Source: Anastatus disparis
Taxonomy: Eukaryota; Arthropoda; Insecta; Hymenoptera; Eupelmidae
DNA length: 64,000 bases
Reading direction: 5' to 3'
NCBI GenBank assembly: GCA_017163975.1
Contig: JAFFSR010000136.1
Coordinates: 11,343,501 to 11,407,500, forward strand
Positions 27,056 to 41,100 of this stretch are shown one piece after another (within the stretch, counting starts at the first letter, position 1; the number at the start of each line of letters is the position of its first letter). The notes under the pieces were generated by a model. It ran no database searches, was not told the origin of the DNA, and saw only the letters and a program-made list of their open reading frames with translations. The position numbers and the translations under genes are program-made.

Positions 27056-27374
27056 AAAAGTATATAAAATTCGAAACAAGAAAGATACACTTTCGTCTAT
27101 GGTAACATATACAATCTTTTTGTTGGAAGGCCATCAAAATTGTAAGAGGCGGCTGGGGTCATGCGGCACGACGGAGTTTAGAGGCGATGCCTTGGTGGGG
27201 GTGCAGCGATCAAAGCTCTCGCTGGGGGATTCGAAAATAATAAATAATATTTATTGAAATATAAAATACAATTAATAAAACCATTAAATTTAAATTATAT
27301 AAAATGTATTAGATCTTGTCACCTATTAAAAGATTATTTACATAATTATGAAACAAGGGTGAACATTAATTTTA

Positions 27375-27707
27375 AACCCGGCCCATCGACCTATGAATCC
27401 GGACCCATCAACGTATGGACCCAACTCAGACCCATTGATTCATCAACCTATGGACCCGAATCCGGACCCATAGATTGATCGACCTATAGACCTGGACTAG
27501 GATTCATTGATTTGGGCCTAGATATTGACAAATTGACCTGGATTTTAACCCATCTATAGATTTACCAAACTATCGACCTATGGACCCGAACTCGGATCCA
27601 TCAACTTATGGACTAGTCGGTCCATCGATTCGGAACTGTATTCACTGATCTATTGATCCTGACCCACTGTTCTATCGATCCGGACCCATTGATTCATCGA
27701 CCCCCTT
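27375..27707. repeat. degenerate minisatellite (GACCCAT...GACCTATGGACC)
   Basis: An array of diverged units built from GACCCATTGATTCATCGAC and CTATGGACCCGAA blocks, roughly 35-40 bp each, over about 330 bp. The 74-residue frame at 27254-27478 runs into it and is a by-product, with its peptide repeating GPS/GPI blocks. Confidence 0.7.
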
Positions 27708-27719
27708 CATATTATGCAC

Positions 27720-28576
27720 GCTAAACAAATGCGTAATGTAATAGGATATTTTATGTACGCAATTGAGTACATTAAATCAAATTTTACGCGCCCTATTAAA
27801 AAAAATATTTAAGAAAAAATTCTTAAACTCAAAAATTTCTATGAAAAATATTTATATTTTTGAAAAAAATATTTGTTTTATCATATTTAATCATAAATAA
27901 ATTAAATCAACATTTAATTAGTTACTAATAAAATTTACTTTATAAATATAAATTTAAAAAAAAATAATTTTATCAAAGAAGATATCGTCTAGATTTATCA
28001 GTGAATGCTTTTGAAATAACATAAATTATTCTTAAAAAATACTTTAAAGAAATAAATTTGTTATTAATGAACAAAATATTTAGAAAATAGATATATTTTG
28101 AATTTATTAAAGTAGAGAAAAGAATAATATTTATGAAAGAAAAATAAATATTTTAATAATTCAAATCGAATTCTACAAAACACAATAGTGCTGTGTTTAC
28201 TATTAACAAAACTTGTTCGTTAAAATAAATAAAGAATGTAAATATTGTAAATAAATTTTAAATTGTTGCTATAAAAAAGAAATAAAATATAAAAAAAATC
28301 TTGTATCAATTTATTTTCTTGAATATTGAAAATTCAATTAAAGTAACATCTTTTTGTAAAATAAAATTATTGTAAAAATGTAACATTTATTCAAGCATGA
28401 ATTTACATGAAACAAATATCAAGTATGAAACCAATCAGTTTTACAGCAATTTTGATGAAAAATTTATCATATATAATTTTTGGAGCTAAACTTATAAATC
28501 AATGAAGAAAATTACAAAATAAATAATTACATGTAATGAATACTCTGTGGTAAATATAAAAAATATTAAATTTGTA
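27720..28576. other. intergenic, no feature seen
   Basis: Very AT-rich DNA with poly-A/T runs. I see no gene, RNA or clear repeat in it. Confidence 0.5.
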
Positions 28577-29001
28577 CACTGTTAAAAAAAATGTAAAAAT
28601 TCATAAAATTTAATGCAGTTTCAACGATATTCGCAAATGAAATTTAACGTACTCAAACCTTTAAAGTAATCTTAAAGTATTATAAAAATAAAATTTAATG
28701 TTTATTAGCATAAATAAATGCTGATTTGTACAAAAATTAATACATTTTACTGTAATTTTACTGTAAGATTACATAAAATTTAGTGCGAAAATATATGAAA
28801 TTTGCTTCCGATACGTATAAACATGTACAGTAAAATTTATTAACTTTTATGCAAAATAGCACTAAATTTATGTTAATAACATTAATTTCCACGTGCATAA
28901 AACTTTAAGATTGCTTTAAAGGTCGAAGCATATTAAATTTCATATGCAAATTTCGTTGGAAATTAAAGTAAATTCATTAAATTTTATGTCCTTTTAAAGT
29001 G
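28577..29001. mobile_element. mariner-like MITE, 425 bp, best copy of its family
   Basis: It starts CACTGTTAAAA and ends TTTTAAAGTG, flanked by TA on both sides, as in Tc1/mariner insertions. Long inverted arms share ATAAAATTTAATG, CCTTTAAAGTAATCTTAAAG versus its mirrored form, and AAATTTAATG blocks. The centre carries TTTTACTGTAAGATTACATA. There is no coding sequence. Related copies lie at 15598, 37960 and 55970. Confidence 0.75.
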
Positions 29002-29379
29002 TAGCTATAAACAAAAATGAAATAATATCTATTTATTAGAAAAAGTTAATTTTTGGCATTTCTAATCCTTTGAACATAATGATATTTTAATATTATATCA
29101 TCAAGCTCAACGCGTCGATATATCCGCGAGAACAGTCAAAGCCTATTTCATGTTCTGCAGGTGACTGGAAAGCCCCAAAGGTGGGAGAGGAGGAGGAGGA
29201 GGTACAGTAGGTTTAAGCCCTCTATTTCTGACAAATGTATATGTATATATGTGTGTATGTGCACATGTATGTATCTATACATAGAGAGGTATGTCAATTA
29301 ACATATCGTTAGCGTCAAACAGTGGATTATAGTCCAACGTATCGTACGTTTAACCCACAACCGAATTAATTGCTTTTAA

Positions 29380-29383
<4 letters not shown>

Positions 29384-29414
<31 letters not shown>
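29384..29414. repeat. (AG)n microsatellite
   Basis: About 15 uninterrupted AG units. Confidence 0.95.
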
Positions 29415-29420
<6 letters not shown>

Positions 29421-31210
29421 GATAGCGAAGCCTGAGAAAATAGAAGGGCCTCGTTTTGAAAATTATATTTGGTTTACGATAATTATTTCTCAGTCATACA
29501 CGTTGGGGCTCTTAGATTTTCCTCATTATTTCCTTCTGTACTGGTAAAATTACAAGGAAGAGCCGCTTACAAGGCTCTTATATACGCCTGTAGGAAAATC
29601 TGATTATTGAAATTCTCTATCTAAAATGAGAAGAGAAACTATTTCTTATATACTATATGTATATGTCTTTGGCTGTTTGTGGTTTTGCGATATAATCAGG
29701 AATTATCGGTGCGCTCAGTACTATATACGTTTAGCTAGGAGGTTTAATGATTGCTCTGCGCGTCGTCAAGTTCGGGCGCCATGTATCGTTGGTTGGTTGG
29801 TTGGGTTGGTTGGGTTTGGTTGCTTGAGTGCTTGCTTGCCTATGTACTTGCTCTCTCTCAGTACTTGGGAGCTTGGATATAGAATGGTAGTGGTAATAGT
29901 AGTAGTAGTGATGCATAGAGCGCAGACAGGAGTAACGACGCGAACGTAACGATGATTGAAGGCTCCATTGGATTTTCAAGTGTGCAGCAACGTTTCCCTA
30001 TTACGAAATAAGGAGTAAGGCAACAAAATATCGAGCGTAACTTAGCTGATGTTGTGCTTTGACGCCGGTTAGATACTCGCATTTTTCATAAGTACAAAGT
30101 TTTTCTCCATTTTTTTCTTCTTTGTTTTTTTTGCTTTTATTGAAAGTTAATTATTCTATTGTTAAAATGCATCGGTGCTTTTTGAAAGATCACTATTATT
30201 ATATATTTTGAAGCATATTGATGAATGAAGATTAAAACAAGTTTTTCCATTATTGCTCTTTAAATGGTACATTATCGTTTGGAAAAATAAAAGATATTTG
30301 AAGTACAGAATTTAAAATGAATACTTTATGAATGCAGTATTATGATTACTTTATTTAAAAGGCTGAACTCTATTTTGTGCGTTATAACATTGTTTACGTA
30401 TTATTTATTTAAAACAATTAAATATTCTCTTAAAATTGAACAATTAAAATATTCAAAAATAAGCTTTTAAAAGCTTATCTCTAAAAATAAAAGCTATTTT
30501 ACAGCGTTATAATGGATTTAAATACTCTTTCTTTATAATTAAAAATTCAAAGAATAAAAATAAATAATTTTGTTGAAAATTGGATTTGAGATATTGAATG
30601 GTTAAATAAATTTTGAATAACGAGCACAATCACTTTCGTATCAATTAACAACTAGAGAAATCGTTCAATACAAAACAGTTTGAACAAAGCCACAAAATTC
30701 ACCGCCTATTTACAAAATTATCAGCAGCTCATCGAACGTATATATATACACCTTGGAGCTCTCGCTGACTGGTCAAACCGCAGTGCCGACGTTGTACTAC
30801 TATATACAGTAGTAGAGTAGTAGTAGTCCTAGCGTGTAAAATCCTGTAGTGTGGTTAACTTGTGAAAAATGTCCACTTCGATTCTCGAGTTGTGTCTACC
30901 ACCGTTCTATACATACATCTACAATCCAATATACCGTCTACAGTGACGTTTAACAGAAAATAAAAGAATGATAAAAAGTTTCAATTTCATCGGCGAAAAA
31001 TGAGATTAGCAAACAAATCGACAATCAACATCTTTCGTACTATATTTATAGTACTATATGGGAAAAATTCATCATAGTAACGAAAGTTTAAGCTTATTTT
31101 CGTCTTCTTTCGTTGACGATTAATTTTCGGAGTCGCTTTTAGAGCCTTCAATTATCAGGCGAACGAGACTCTGCACATCCGATCGGAAATAGAAGAGAGC
31201 CGGCGCAGCG

Positions 31211-31218
31211 TGACGTCA
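31211..31218. promoter_or_regulatory. CRE-type palindrome TGACGTCA
   Basis: A perfect full CRE/bZIP site in a locally GC-rich island, about 19.5 kb downstream of the zinc-finger gene stop. It is a sequence match only, and function is unknown. Confidence 0.3.
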
Positions 31219-34200
31219 CTTCCTTCCGACCTTAACTTGTATGTACGAGTATGTGCGCGAGTGTATGTGCGTGTTAAAGAGAATGAGGGAAAAAGAGAGA
31301 GAGATTATAATCGATCCCCGATTAGTGGTCCTAAAAAGATTATCCGAAGGTGGGATCCGACCTCCTACTAATTCACGCTCATAGTTGACTTTCTATCTAT
31401 ATTTTGTATTGGCTCTACGGGGCTTGTACTACTCTTACTCGCTCGTTTAATTACTTGTTTTTCTTTTACTTGATTACTTTAACTTTTTCTTTATTTTTTT
31501 TCTCTTATTCTTCGTTTTGTCTCTCATGCGTATTTTCTATTATTTGTTACCAAGGATTTTAGTGGCTCTTTATTGAATGTAGCTAGCATCCTTTGATTAC
31601 TTTATTTATTGTATTTTTTTACATTTACTGACGGTACTTTTCTATTTTTACTGCAATCTTTTAAGGATTTTTATTAATTAAAACATTGAATTATATAGAA
31701 TTTAGATGGTCTTATAATTTATTATATTATAGTAAATACTTTTTTTTAATTTAATGTTTTTAAACATTGAAGCAATCTAAAGTTACATTACTATCTACAT
31801 ACAAAAACATTTTGGAATTTATTCGACTGATTTATAAATGTTACATGTTAAATTTCGCTTGAAAATCTCGAAGAATATAAACGAGTTAAATTGTTGAAAT
31901 GTAAGAACTTTACCAAAGTTTGTAAAAATAATCAATAAATCTTATAAAATTTTTAATAAACTTTCTAGTAATTTTTAAATGTTATTTGCATTATCTATTA
32001 TAATAACTTTAAAGATGAGTTGAAATAAAAAAAAAAGTGGAAACAAATTGAACAATCAATTCTGCACTTCAAGATAAACAATTTTCCATAACACAATATT
32101 ATTTGCCAATTCCTCTTCACCTATTTTTGAAAGTGAAAAAAAAAAATAATAACAAAGAGAATTTCTTTTTCGATTAAAATCGGTATCTAGAGACTCTTGA
32201 TATTATAGGTTTCTCTATCCATATAACCTTTGACGTTATAAAATTGGTTCTTTATGCATTTTTGAGATCGCAGATTGGAAATCCGATATAATAAAAGTGT
32301 TCTTTCGATCTTCCGATTTGCTTTTGCGTTCAGTGAACCTTGTAGAAAAAAAACGTAATCTGTAACGAAATTTTATTAAAAAAAAAAACAAACTTGTATA
32401 AATTTTTTAAGGAAATAGAATAGTTTTCTCAAAAATTAAATTAAACTTTCGTGTCAAACCGATGAAAAATTTAATGCGTCTCTTTAACTAATAGAATAAA
32501 CTAACAAAAGCTACATTTCGAGCACAGTTAAACCAGGATCACGTTTAATACTTAATCGCATTCTCTAAACTTACTTCGGTTACCCAAGATACACATAGAG
32601 AAGTGATCTTTCTCTCTCTCTCTCTCTCTGTCTCTCCTTACTTACTCTTACCTAAAAACGTACAGTCGATTCATTTTCTCTTGCGCTCGTAATTCCCATA
32701 CCTTTCCCTTTACTCCCGCTCTTCTTCTTCTTTAGATTTATTCCGCACAATTACCGCGCGATAAGCGTCTGCTTTAATAATTGCTCGTTAATCGCATTGA
32801 CCGCATCTCTTCTTACTTCTTCGTCTATCTCGTCTACCTTTTTTTTATTTCTTATTTTGTCTCTATGTTTGTCAGTCTCTTACCCACGCATAGAAAAAGA
32901 AAATAAAAGGAGATGCGAGAGCACAAAAAATAAGGTATAGTACAAGAAAAATAAGGTGAAAAAAATATATATTGTATAGCTCGTCACGTTGGGCTGCGAT
33001 CAATAAACAGAATAAGACTTGGAAGAAAAAAAAGGGTAATACATAAAAGGGATTCTAGTGTATATACGTGAGAGTGAATTTACTATAGCACGACCAAGAA
33101 GATTGGATGTCATGACTTTTTTAGAAACTTGTTTCTAGGGTTACTCGAAGCCAGCTACTGTTGTGATTAGTCAATGAATTCTCGATGAACGAAAGATAAT
33201 TTGTACTTCTTTTCTTTTATTGACACGAGCAGATAAATCAAAGGATCATGTATAATTATTCCTTGATAAGTTTGTCTATTGACGAAGAATAAGTTTGAAA
33301 TTATCACAGACTGGTATTATATAAAAAAATGACCTTAGTTTAAGGTAAAATTTACTAAAACTACATAAGTTTTTATTACATTTCTTGTAGATTTTTCTAT
33401 AATAATTTTGACTATAATCGCAGTCTGTAACAACTTTAATTTAAACTATTATAATTTTTAAGAGAACGTTTTTCTCCGTGTACTTAAACAGTTATAAATG
33501 ACAGTTGCATTTTTATTATAACAATAAAATATTGTTATCAGTTTACTAAAAAGCAAGTGCTATTATATAATACTGAATTTAAAGGAAAGATTTGTAGAAT
33601 ATGCGATGAGTACGTAGTATGTATGTGCCCCGGTAGTTTGAGGGGAAGTGAGAGCGTGCGGTTGGCGACAGGTCATGCATTTGAATACGTGCATTTGCTA
33701 CGTTGCGTTTTGAATTATTTGACTTGGAAAAAAAGGGTCTCGTTTAATCTAAATTGAGTATTATTTGCTTGATAAATTGGTTATATAACGTAGAAAAAAT
33801 TTTAATTTTTTCTATTATAAAGATATTCATTAAATTTAGATAGATCTAATTTTGTAACAATTATTCGTCTGAAATTTAATTAAACTATTCCCTGCGATGT
33901 GATGTATGAACTAATTCTTAAAAAGCTATTTGAATTGTAAATTAAATTTTTTACTTACGGAAATTCTTGATATTTAAAATATGATGTAAAATATGATGTA
34001 AAAAACTTATTATAAAATAAATTTTTTTGTATAAAATTTTATAAAATCTGTGACGGGGAAAATTGTTAACATTTTATTATGATTATTGTTAACATATATA
34101 AGATTCCAAATATTTTTTGCCAATAGTATATACGATGTTGAAAAAGTATCTGATAAAATTTTTTATCGATTTCACCTATATTTTTGCGGATATTTGAAGA

Positions 34201-35720
34201 CGCAGTTTTATTTTGAATTTTTTCCAACCTATTATTTTTTAAAATTGAAAAATATTGTTAACTATAATAGTTTATTAACAACTTTTTAATTAAAAAATAA
34301 CAAGCTCTACCTAAATGATGAATATTATTTTTAAAAAAATGTTTAAATTTCGTATTTCCTGATATTATAAACAAATATTTACGAATATTTAAAAAGAAAA
34401 AATATAAAAATAAAAAAAATTAAAATCACAATACCTTGATATTTAACAAAGAAAAGAAAAGTTATCGGAATAACCAAATTTATTCAACATTGTTTTGAAT
34501 AATTTTAGCCTTCGGTAAAAATTAACGACTTGCATTCAATAAACACATGCGACAAAATCGCATTGAAATCCGTATGTGCATCCTATAGCTCGGCATGAAT
34601 ATACATTGGCATATATTTTACCTTTGCTCCAAAGCTTGTATATGTATTTCTAGACAATGTATTCGCATCCTAAACGTCGATGTAAATCGATTTTTGTGGG
34701 ATTTCACATTTTCTTCTACTTTTATCACAATAAACAAAAAAAATAAAAAAATAAATCCTCGGCTCTATTTCAAACAGTATATATTTCCAACAACCAGAAT
34801 TGTAACCAGTTCTCTAGCGCCAGTAAAGTATAAAAAATGTAAAAAAAGAATATATAGAATTCAATAACTTTTTGCGATAACTCAATTTTAGCTCAATAGC
34901 AGGTATAGTAGTATAGCATAGGTCGCACATTTCACATTTATTTGCTTGACATATTCGCATTAATAAAACTTTGAAAAACCACCTGAAGCTCGCATGCGCG
35001 TATATGCAGCCCTTTGCGCTGTTTTCTCCGAGCTTTATGTTAGTAATCGGAAGAGTTATATAGCCATTGCAAATGGAGAAAATCTCTAGCACGACACGAT
35101 GCATAGAAGATTTTCGTTTTAATGTAATACGAAACGAATAATGGAATGACTAAGATGGGAAAGCTTGGGTCAAATTATATTCTATAATCTAATTCTTACT
35201 TTCTATGCATTTGTGTATTAACAGTTCTTTATTTACTAAAGGTAAATTTTTTCAAATAAAATAAAAATTTTATTTTAGTAAAAACTATGTCAATAAAATA
35301 TCAAATATATATTGAATGGATTGAGTGTATAACTTGAAAAATTTATCATTTATTTTAAATTTTTTGTTTCATTTGACTTGATCTGATACGAAAAATATTT
35401 TACATTTTTCACCTGTATTTTATATTTTTATATATTAATCATAAATAATAAAAACTTCAATAACTTTTCAGCTGAATTTTAAAAAATTACAACTGCAATA
35501 AAAATATGAATAATTCACAATGAATTGTTTAAACATTTCTTATAATTATTTAGACACGATAAATAAAGTATTTCAATATACCCATAGCTGCAATTAAACA
35601 TAAATACTTCTGTATAAAGTATGATTTGTATTAGGTTTTATAAAATGAGAAATGATATTAGAAGTAGTAGCAATAATAGTAGAAGCAATAGTCCTTTTTC
35701 TTCAAAGGTATATATCGTCA

Positions 35721-35740
35721 ATATATATATATATATATAT
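35721..35740. repeat. (AT)10 microsatellite
   Basis: Uninterrupted AT run of 20 bp. Confidence 0.9.
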
Positions 35741-37062
35741 GTAGACAACAATGTAAGTAGCAAGCCTTTTAAATTTCTTACGCTCGTATACAGATACGAA
35801 AAGAGATACTCTTGCTTATACGGTGCAAAAGTCCTTTAAGAGAAGATAGCTTTTTTGCCCTGCGCGTCTTTTCAAAGTGTGCTCGAGCACATTGCAATGG
35901 AAAGAAGTCGTGCGCTTCAATGTAAAAGCTCGATGCGTTTGTATATGTCTGTGTATGTGTACATGTCTTTGACTAAAGGAGAACATACAAACGCGCGCGC
36001 GGAATAAAAAAAGGTGGTAAATGGAAAGAAGTTGAAGTGAGGCTTGAGGCAATTAAAAATATGTATGTATGCAATTTAAAAGTGGATAATAAGATTGCTT
36101 TCTAATGCTTTTTCAAAAAAATTTTTCTATTTATTTTAAAAACGATTTTCGAATACTTGAGTATAATGGAAAGCTTAAAAATATCAAGGAAATAGTGATT
36201 TTTACTTATGATACTCCGTGATTCTGAAAATATTGAATCTATTAAAATTGTTAAAAATAAATTTATTACTTTTTATAATTATTTATTAATTTGTAAATCA
36301 TTATCATAGAATTAAAGTATCTCATTTTAATACTCGTTAATTTATAAATAATTGACATGCGATATACTTGAAAAAATTTTTTTATATTAATTAACTTGTA
36401 TTAACCCTTCTGTATTTCCCCTTGTTTAAGAAAGTCTAAAAAGCAAGAAAAAAGAACCACAAAATATAATACGAAAGATATAACAGATGTATTATTAAAT
36501 TTAACGGAGGATCAAACAAATGTCAGACAAAAAAAGATAGACAAGTTAGTTTCGAATCATTGCAAATGATTACCTGTTTTCTGCCTGTCGAAATAAGCGT
36601 TCCGTTTTACTTTGCACAGTTTTACCTGATTTGCTGCTTGGTAAAGAAAAAAGAGAGAGAGGGGGGAGGAAAAGAAAAGATTTTTCTCTTCTTTTTTCTT
36701 CTTTTCTTTTCATTTCATTCCATCGGTGAATCCTTCTATTGAACATAATCAAAATGCTAGCAACTCCTTTCTATTTTTTCCTCAATTTAAGCGCACATTA
36801 CCCTTATCAAAGTGTCTTTTGTTCAGGAGTTCTTTAAGGAAAATTGAAAAAATAAGCCTTTTGGTGATTGTGCCAATAGAATAATTTCCTGTAAAGACTA
36901 ATATTATCGAAACTGAGGATCTCTTTTTTATTGTTCAGGAAAAGCCAATAAGATTCTGGATAAACTTTTTTATAGGAATTTGTGTTTGATAGGATTTTAT
37001 TATTTTTTATACATATAAGTAATTTTATATAAAATTTTTATGAATTAAAAAAAGTCTTATTT

Positions 37063-37189
37063 CCCTGGTAGAAATTTCACCAATAAAAATGCTGTACCTG
37101 TTACTCGTTGGCTAACTTTATAGGTTATGGCTATGTTTTTAACTAATAGTCAACGGTTGGCGAAAAATTAGTGACAATTTCTACCAGGG
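37063..37189. mobile_element. short inverted-repeat element, 127 bp
   Basis: The perfect terminal inverted repeats are CCCTGGTAGAAATT and AATTTCTACCAGGG. The interior is non-coding, with a weaker GTTGGC/GCCAAC-type inverted match. No clear target duplication is visible. MITE-like. Confidence 0.7.
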
Positions 37190-37959
37190 TTTTATTATTA
37201 TATTTTTCTTAAATATTTAGTCATTAAGTATACAAAACTTACTTTTTATTAAAAACTCTATTTTTTCATACAATAACATTTTGAATTCAATTATTGGAAT
37301 TTAATTGAAAATAAAAAAATAAAATTATTATCTGATTAAAGCTTTATTTGATCAATATAACTATTGAAATAATATAACAGTGAGAAATAAAATCACGTGT
37401 TCATTTTACCAAATTCTGTTTATTTATTGTACTGACAAATTGCGTATGCATACTACATACTATTACCTATTACCATTTATTTTACCTTACAGCAATACAT
37501 ATTCACGTAACAATTATAAACAATAACAAACGTAAACAATTACAAATGGTCAAGCGATAAAACTGAGATTGTTGCTATTAATAATCGAAAATACGAAAGG
37601 TATTGATGGGAAACACATTACATTATTACTATTATTATGATAAATGTCTACTGTTAAGAAGATTAACATAAAAACTAAAGCAAACATAAAAAGTTTTGTT
37701 TGTACCATCTCATCTAAATACTTTATCAGAAAAGAATAATGTAAAAATTTATCATAGTAGCAGTATTATTACGTTCTATTGTTGGAACATATTCGATACA
37801 ATTGTATTCGATAATCTGTATATGTTCAGTATAGAAGTATTTTTTATTGATTTATTATTTATTTTTATCAAAAGGCAAATATTATTTTAGACAAATTATC
37901 TAAATATTATAAAGAATGCAGAAATGGATTATATAATCATCTTACGTGAAACATTCCTG

Positions 37960-38125
37960 CACTGTTAAAAAAAACAAAATTTAATGCAAAATTGAAAGCT
38001 GGCTTCAAGTCTGTGTTATTTTTTATGTGAATCAGCATATAAATTGATAATTTTACAGTGAAATTATCTAAAAATTAATCTTTTTACCGTAGCTTAATTG
38101 TGCGATTGCATAAAATTTGAAGTAA
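37960..38125. mobile_element. truncated copy of the mariner-like MITE family
   Basis: It begins CACTGTTAAAAAAAACAAAA and retains the ATTTTACAGTGAAATTATCT-type centre and the TGCATAAAATTTGAAG block. The second arm is lost or decayed. The boundaries are approximate. Confidence 0.45.
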
Positions 38126-41100
38126 AAAAAAATTTTCAATATTACAATAATACAACATATTTTATAGGATTAGGTGAAAGTATAAGGCATTCCCGTGTAA
38201 GCCGTTTAAAAATCATCTGAAGTAAATTTGAATGGAAAAATATATGACTTACTTTATATAATATGTAATTATGCAATTATAAATATTTAAATATTACTTT
38301 TTAAATAAATGAATATTTTTATTCATACTTTGAAAATAATACTTGATTAAAAAATATTAATTTAAAATATTAATAAACTGTTCAAATATTCAAAATCACA
38401 TTTTTTAAAAATTTAAACACACAGTATTCGTCACATCGTTATATCATTATTAACCAAACATAAAAGCTAAAATATTTTCTTCCATTAAAAAATAAATCAA
38501 AATCTTGATATAATTTTTTTATTCGAAGTAGTATTCGAAGAATTCTTAGAAAAAAGTAGAACGTATTAAATGAGTTTGTGGTTTTACCTGACATAAAAGT
38601 CAAAGGCAAAAGTATAAGTAAATATGCCTTACGAAATAAGTACATCGACGCCTTTTTCTCGTTACTCGTTTTCCATGTATAGAACCGCGTCTTGCTGCTT
38701 ACAAAAAGAAGAAAAAAAACAAGAAAATAAAAAATAAAGAAAATCTAAGACTTGCATTCGCGTACGTCGTCATAAATATTGGTGCGATAAATTTCGTCGG
38801 CTCTGCAGGAGTTAGACGTAGATACGGCTACCTACTACCCCCCTTCCTCCTTTTCCCTTTACCTCCCAAGTTTTATTGCGATATTTCTTCATTTCCGTTT
38901 AACGCATGCGCATACCTTTTTTTTTCTTTTCGTTTAAAGAAATATACATACATTACTTACTTGCAAGACTTCAAAACTTAAAAATCGGGATTTACTGACA
39001 AACATTTTTTCTAACGTCAACTTGTTAGTTTGCTTTTACAAAAAGCATATCACATCAAAGGTTACATTTATATAGTTATAAGATAAAAGCTTTTGAAAAA
39101 AAATTTAAAGGAGACGAAAGCAAAGTAGAATTCCCAAATTTAACAAGTTTCTGAAGCTTGAAAATGGGCGCTTCGTGGTTCACTGATTGTAGGGTGATCA
39201 GCGAGCTTACCGATGTGAAGAGAATGATGATTCTGAAGACGGTAAATTTTTTTTTTTTAACGTAATTTAGACAAATTTATGCTCAAAAGAGCAGAGTTTA
39301 TAATTAAAATTTTTTTTCTAAAAGAATAATATTAAAATAAATTAATTTTTTAATGTTGCAAGCTACTTCAAAAAATAAATTTGATTTTTAAATATGAAAC
39401 CTGAAAATTTTTAATTATTTCATTAATTTATTAACTGTTTAAATTGTGAATTTTAATTTAAATAAAAAAGTTTGAATTATTTGAATTAACATATTAAACA
39501 TGTAAAAAAATTATAAACATATTTTTAAAATAATGAAATAAATTTTAATTAGGTTACAATTAATTAAATTTTTTTTTAATTCTATAAAAGTAGAATATAA
39601 TATAAAAGATTCTTGATTCAATAAAAAAATATGATTCTGATATTTCTATTTTTTGTATTTTATGAATTTTTTAGAATATAATCTTAGAAACGTATTTTTA
39701 TAATTATAAAACCGACTTATTGCTTTCGTGATAATTTTTCTCCTAAAAATTATAATTTTAATCTAAAGTATTCTAAAATTCTTGCGCATCAACCTTACTC
39801 ACAAACGAAATAAAACAAAATCAACCAAACGACGAAAGTATGCACGCGCATATTAAACAACTTTGAATATGTGTTTGCATTTAAAAAAATTGTGTACTAC
39901 TTTAATAGAAATAACGTGATATTTTATTGGGAACACCTTAAAGAGTTTGGCCTCTAATTCGAATTGAACTATTCCTAAATTCTTGAAATAAATTGAACTT
40001 TAAATTTACAGCATATAGTTAAAAAAATTTGCCTGAATTTATTCTTAACATAAATATATTTATAAGGCCATAAATTCATTTGTTAATAATGTGTCATTTA
40101 TTTGTTAATAAACGTTAAATATCCATGTAAATTTATCATGTTTTCGAGAAGCTACTTTGTTTATAATATAACAAGCATAGTTAACACGCAGAACATCCGT
40201 TATAAGTAAGCAATTCATGTTTCTTTCATCTGATCCAAACTCAAGCTCAAATAATCCGCCAGTTTTCGTGTATTCAAGCTCTCTCTCTCTCTCTTTATCT
40301 CTTTCTATTTTAACATTGGTCTCTCTGTACCATAGCCGAGAGGCAACTGCGTCGCCTCGCATTAACTTGTTACTTCCGCCATCGTGAGTAATTTCCTCTT
40401 TATACGGCTTTCGTTTCGCTAGCTCAACATACATTGGCTCTTTCTCTCTCTTTCTCTCGCTCTCTCTCTCTGAAGCTTTAGGAATACGATGAACGGTTAA
40501 TACGTTGGGCAAATTGGTAAAGAGCTAATTATCGAGTAAAGCGCCTGGGCGAACTAGTCATAGCCGGAAACGATATACATACAAGATTGCTTTAATTTTA
40601 CCTATATATAGACGATAGGAGTAGCATATTACCTCATTGACAAAATCCTATAAATTTTCTTTACTTTATTCTCATCCATGCAGAATCCTCGATAGTTGTA
40701 TATTAATGGTTGATTAGAAAACGGAAATATTTCGCTCTTGGTTAAAAACGCTACGGTTTTCCAAATTTTTTATTCTTGATCCAAAATTTTTTTAAATATT
40801 TCTATATTACCAAATATTTTAGAAAATTTTTGGATAAAAATTAAAAATTTGGGGAACAAATTCGGTAACTATGTATAAATCATATATCCTATTACATCAC
40901 CTTAAAAAGAGTGATTTTTGTAAAAAAAAAAAAACTTCTTGATTTTATAACTATAATTTACCTCCATATGTATAATTCCAATGCCAAGGATCACGTTATA
41001 CTACCATTTACTAGCGAGGAAAAATTTTTAAATTTTACATACAATTGCTCGAAATTCTACATTTTAAATATTTATATTTTTTAAAGCATAGTTGATAAAA

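Larger units (their letters stand above)
29415..37062. other. intergenic, no gene recognised
   Basis: AT-rich background with GC-richer islands at 29740-29960 and 30720-31420. The second contains a palindromic CRE-type site TGACGTCA (31211-31218), a GTAGTAG/CTACTA hairpin-like stretch near 30797-30830, and a (CT) run at 32610-32629. An (AT)10 run lies at 35721-35740 and a GA-rich tract at 36650-36690. Open frames (for example 29626-29949 and 34814-35104) lack domains and are not called. Confidence 0.5.

Noticed and set aside
27254..27478. 74-residue frame as a gene
   Set aside because: Half of it is the minisatellite translated, and the rest is AT-rich with no motif.
29626..29949. 107-residue plus-strand frame with Val/Gly repeats
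   Set aside because: Created by GGTTGGTTGG and TAGTAG repeats. Both strands are open because of the repeats.
40105..40512. 135-residue minus-strand open frame
   Set aside because: Arg/Glu runs come from CT/GA microsatellites. No recognised motif or exon junctions.
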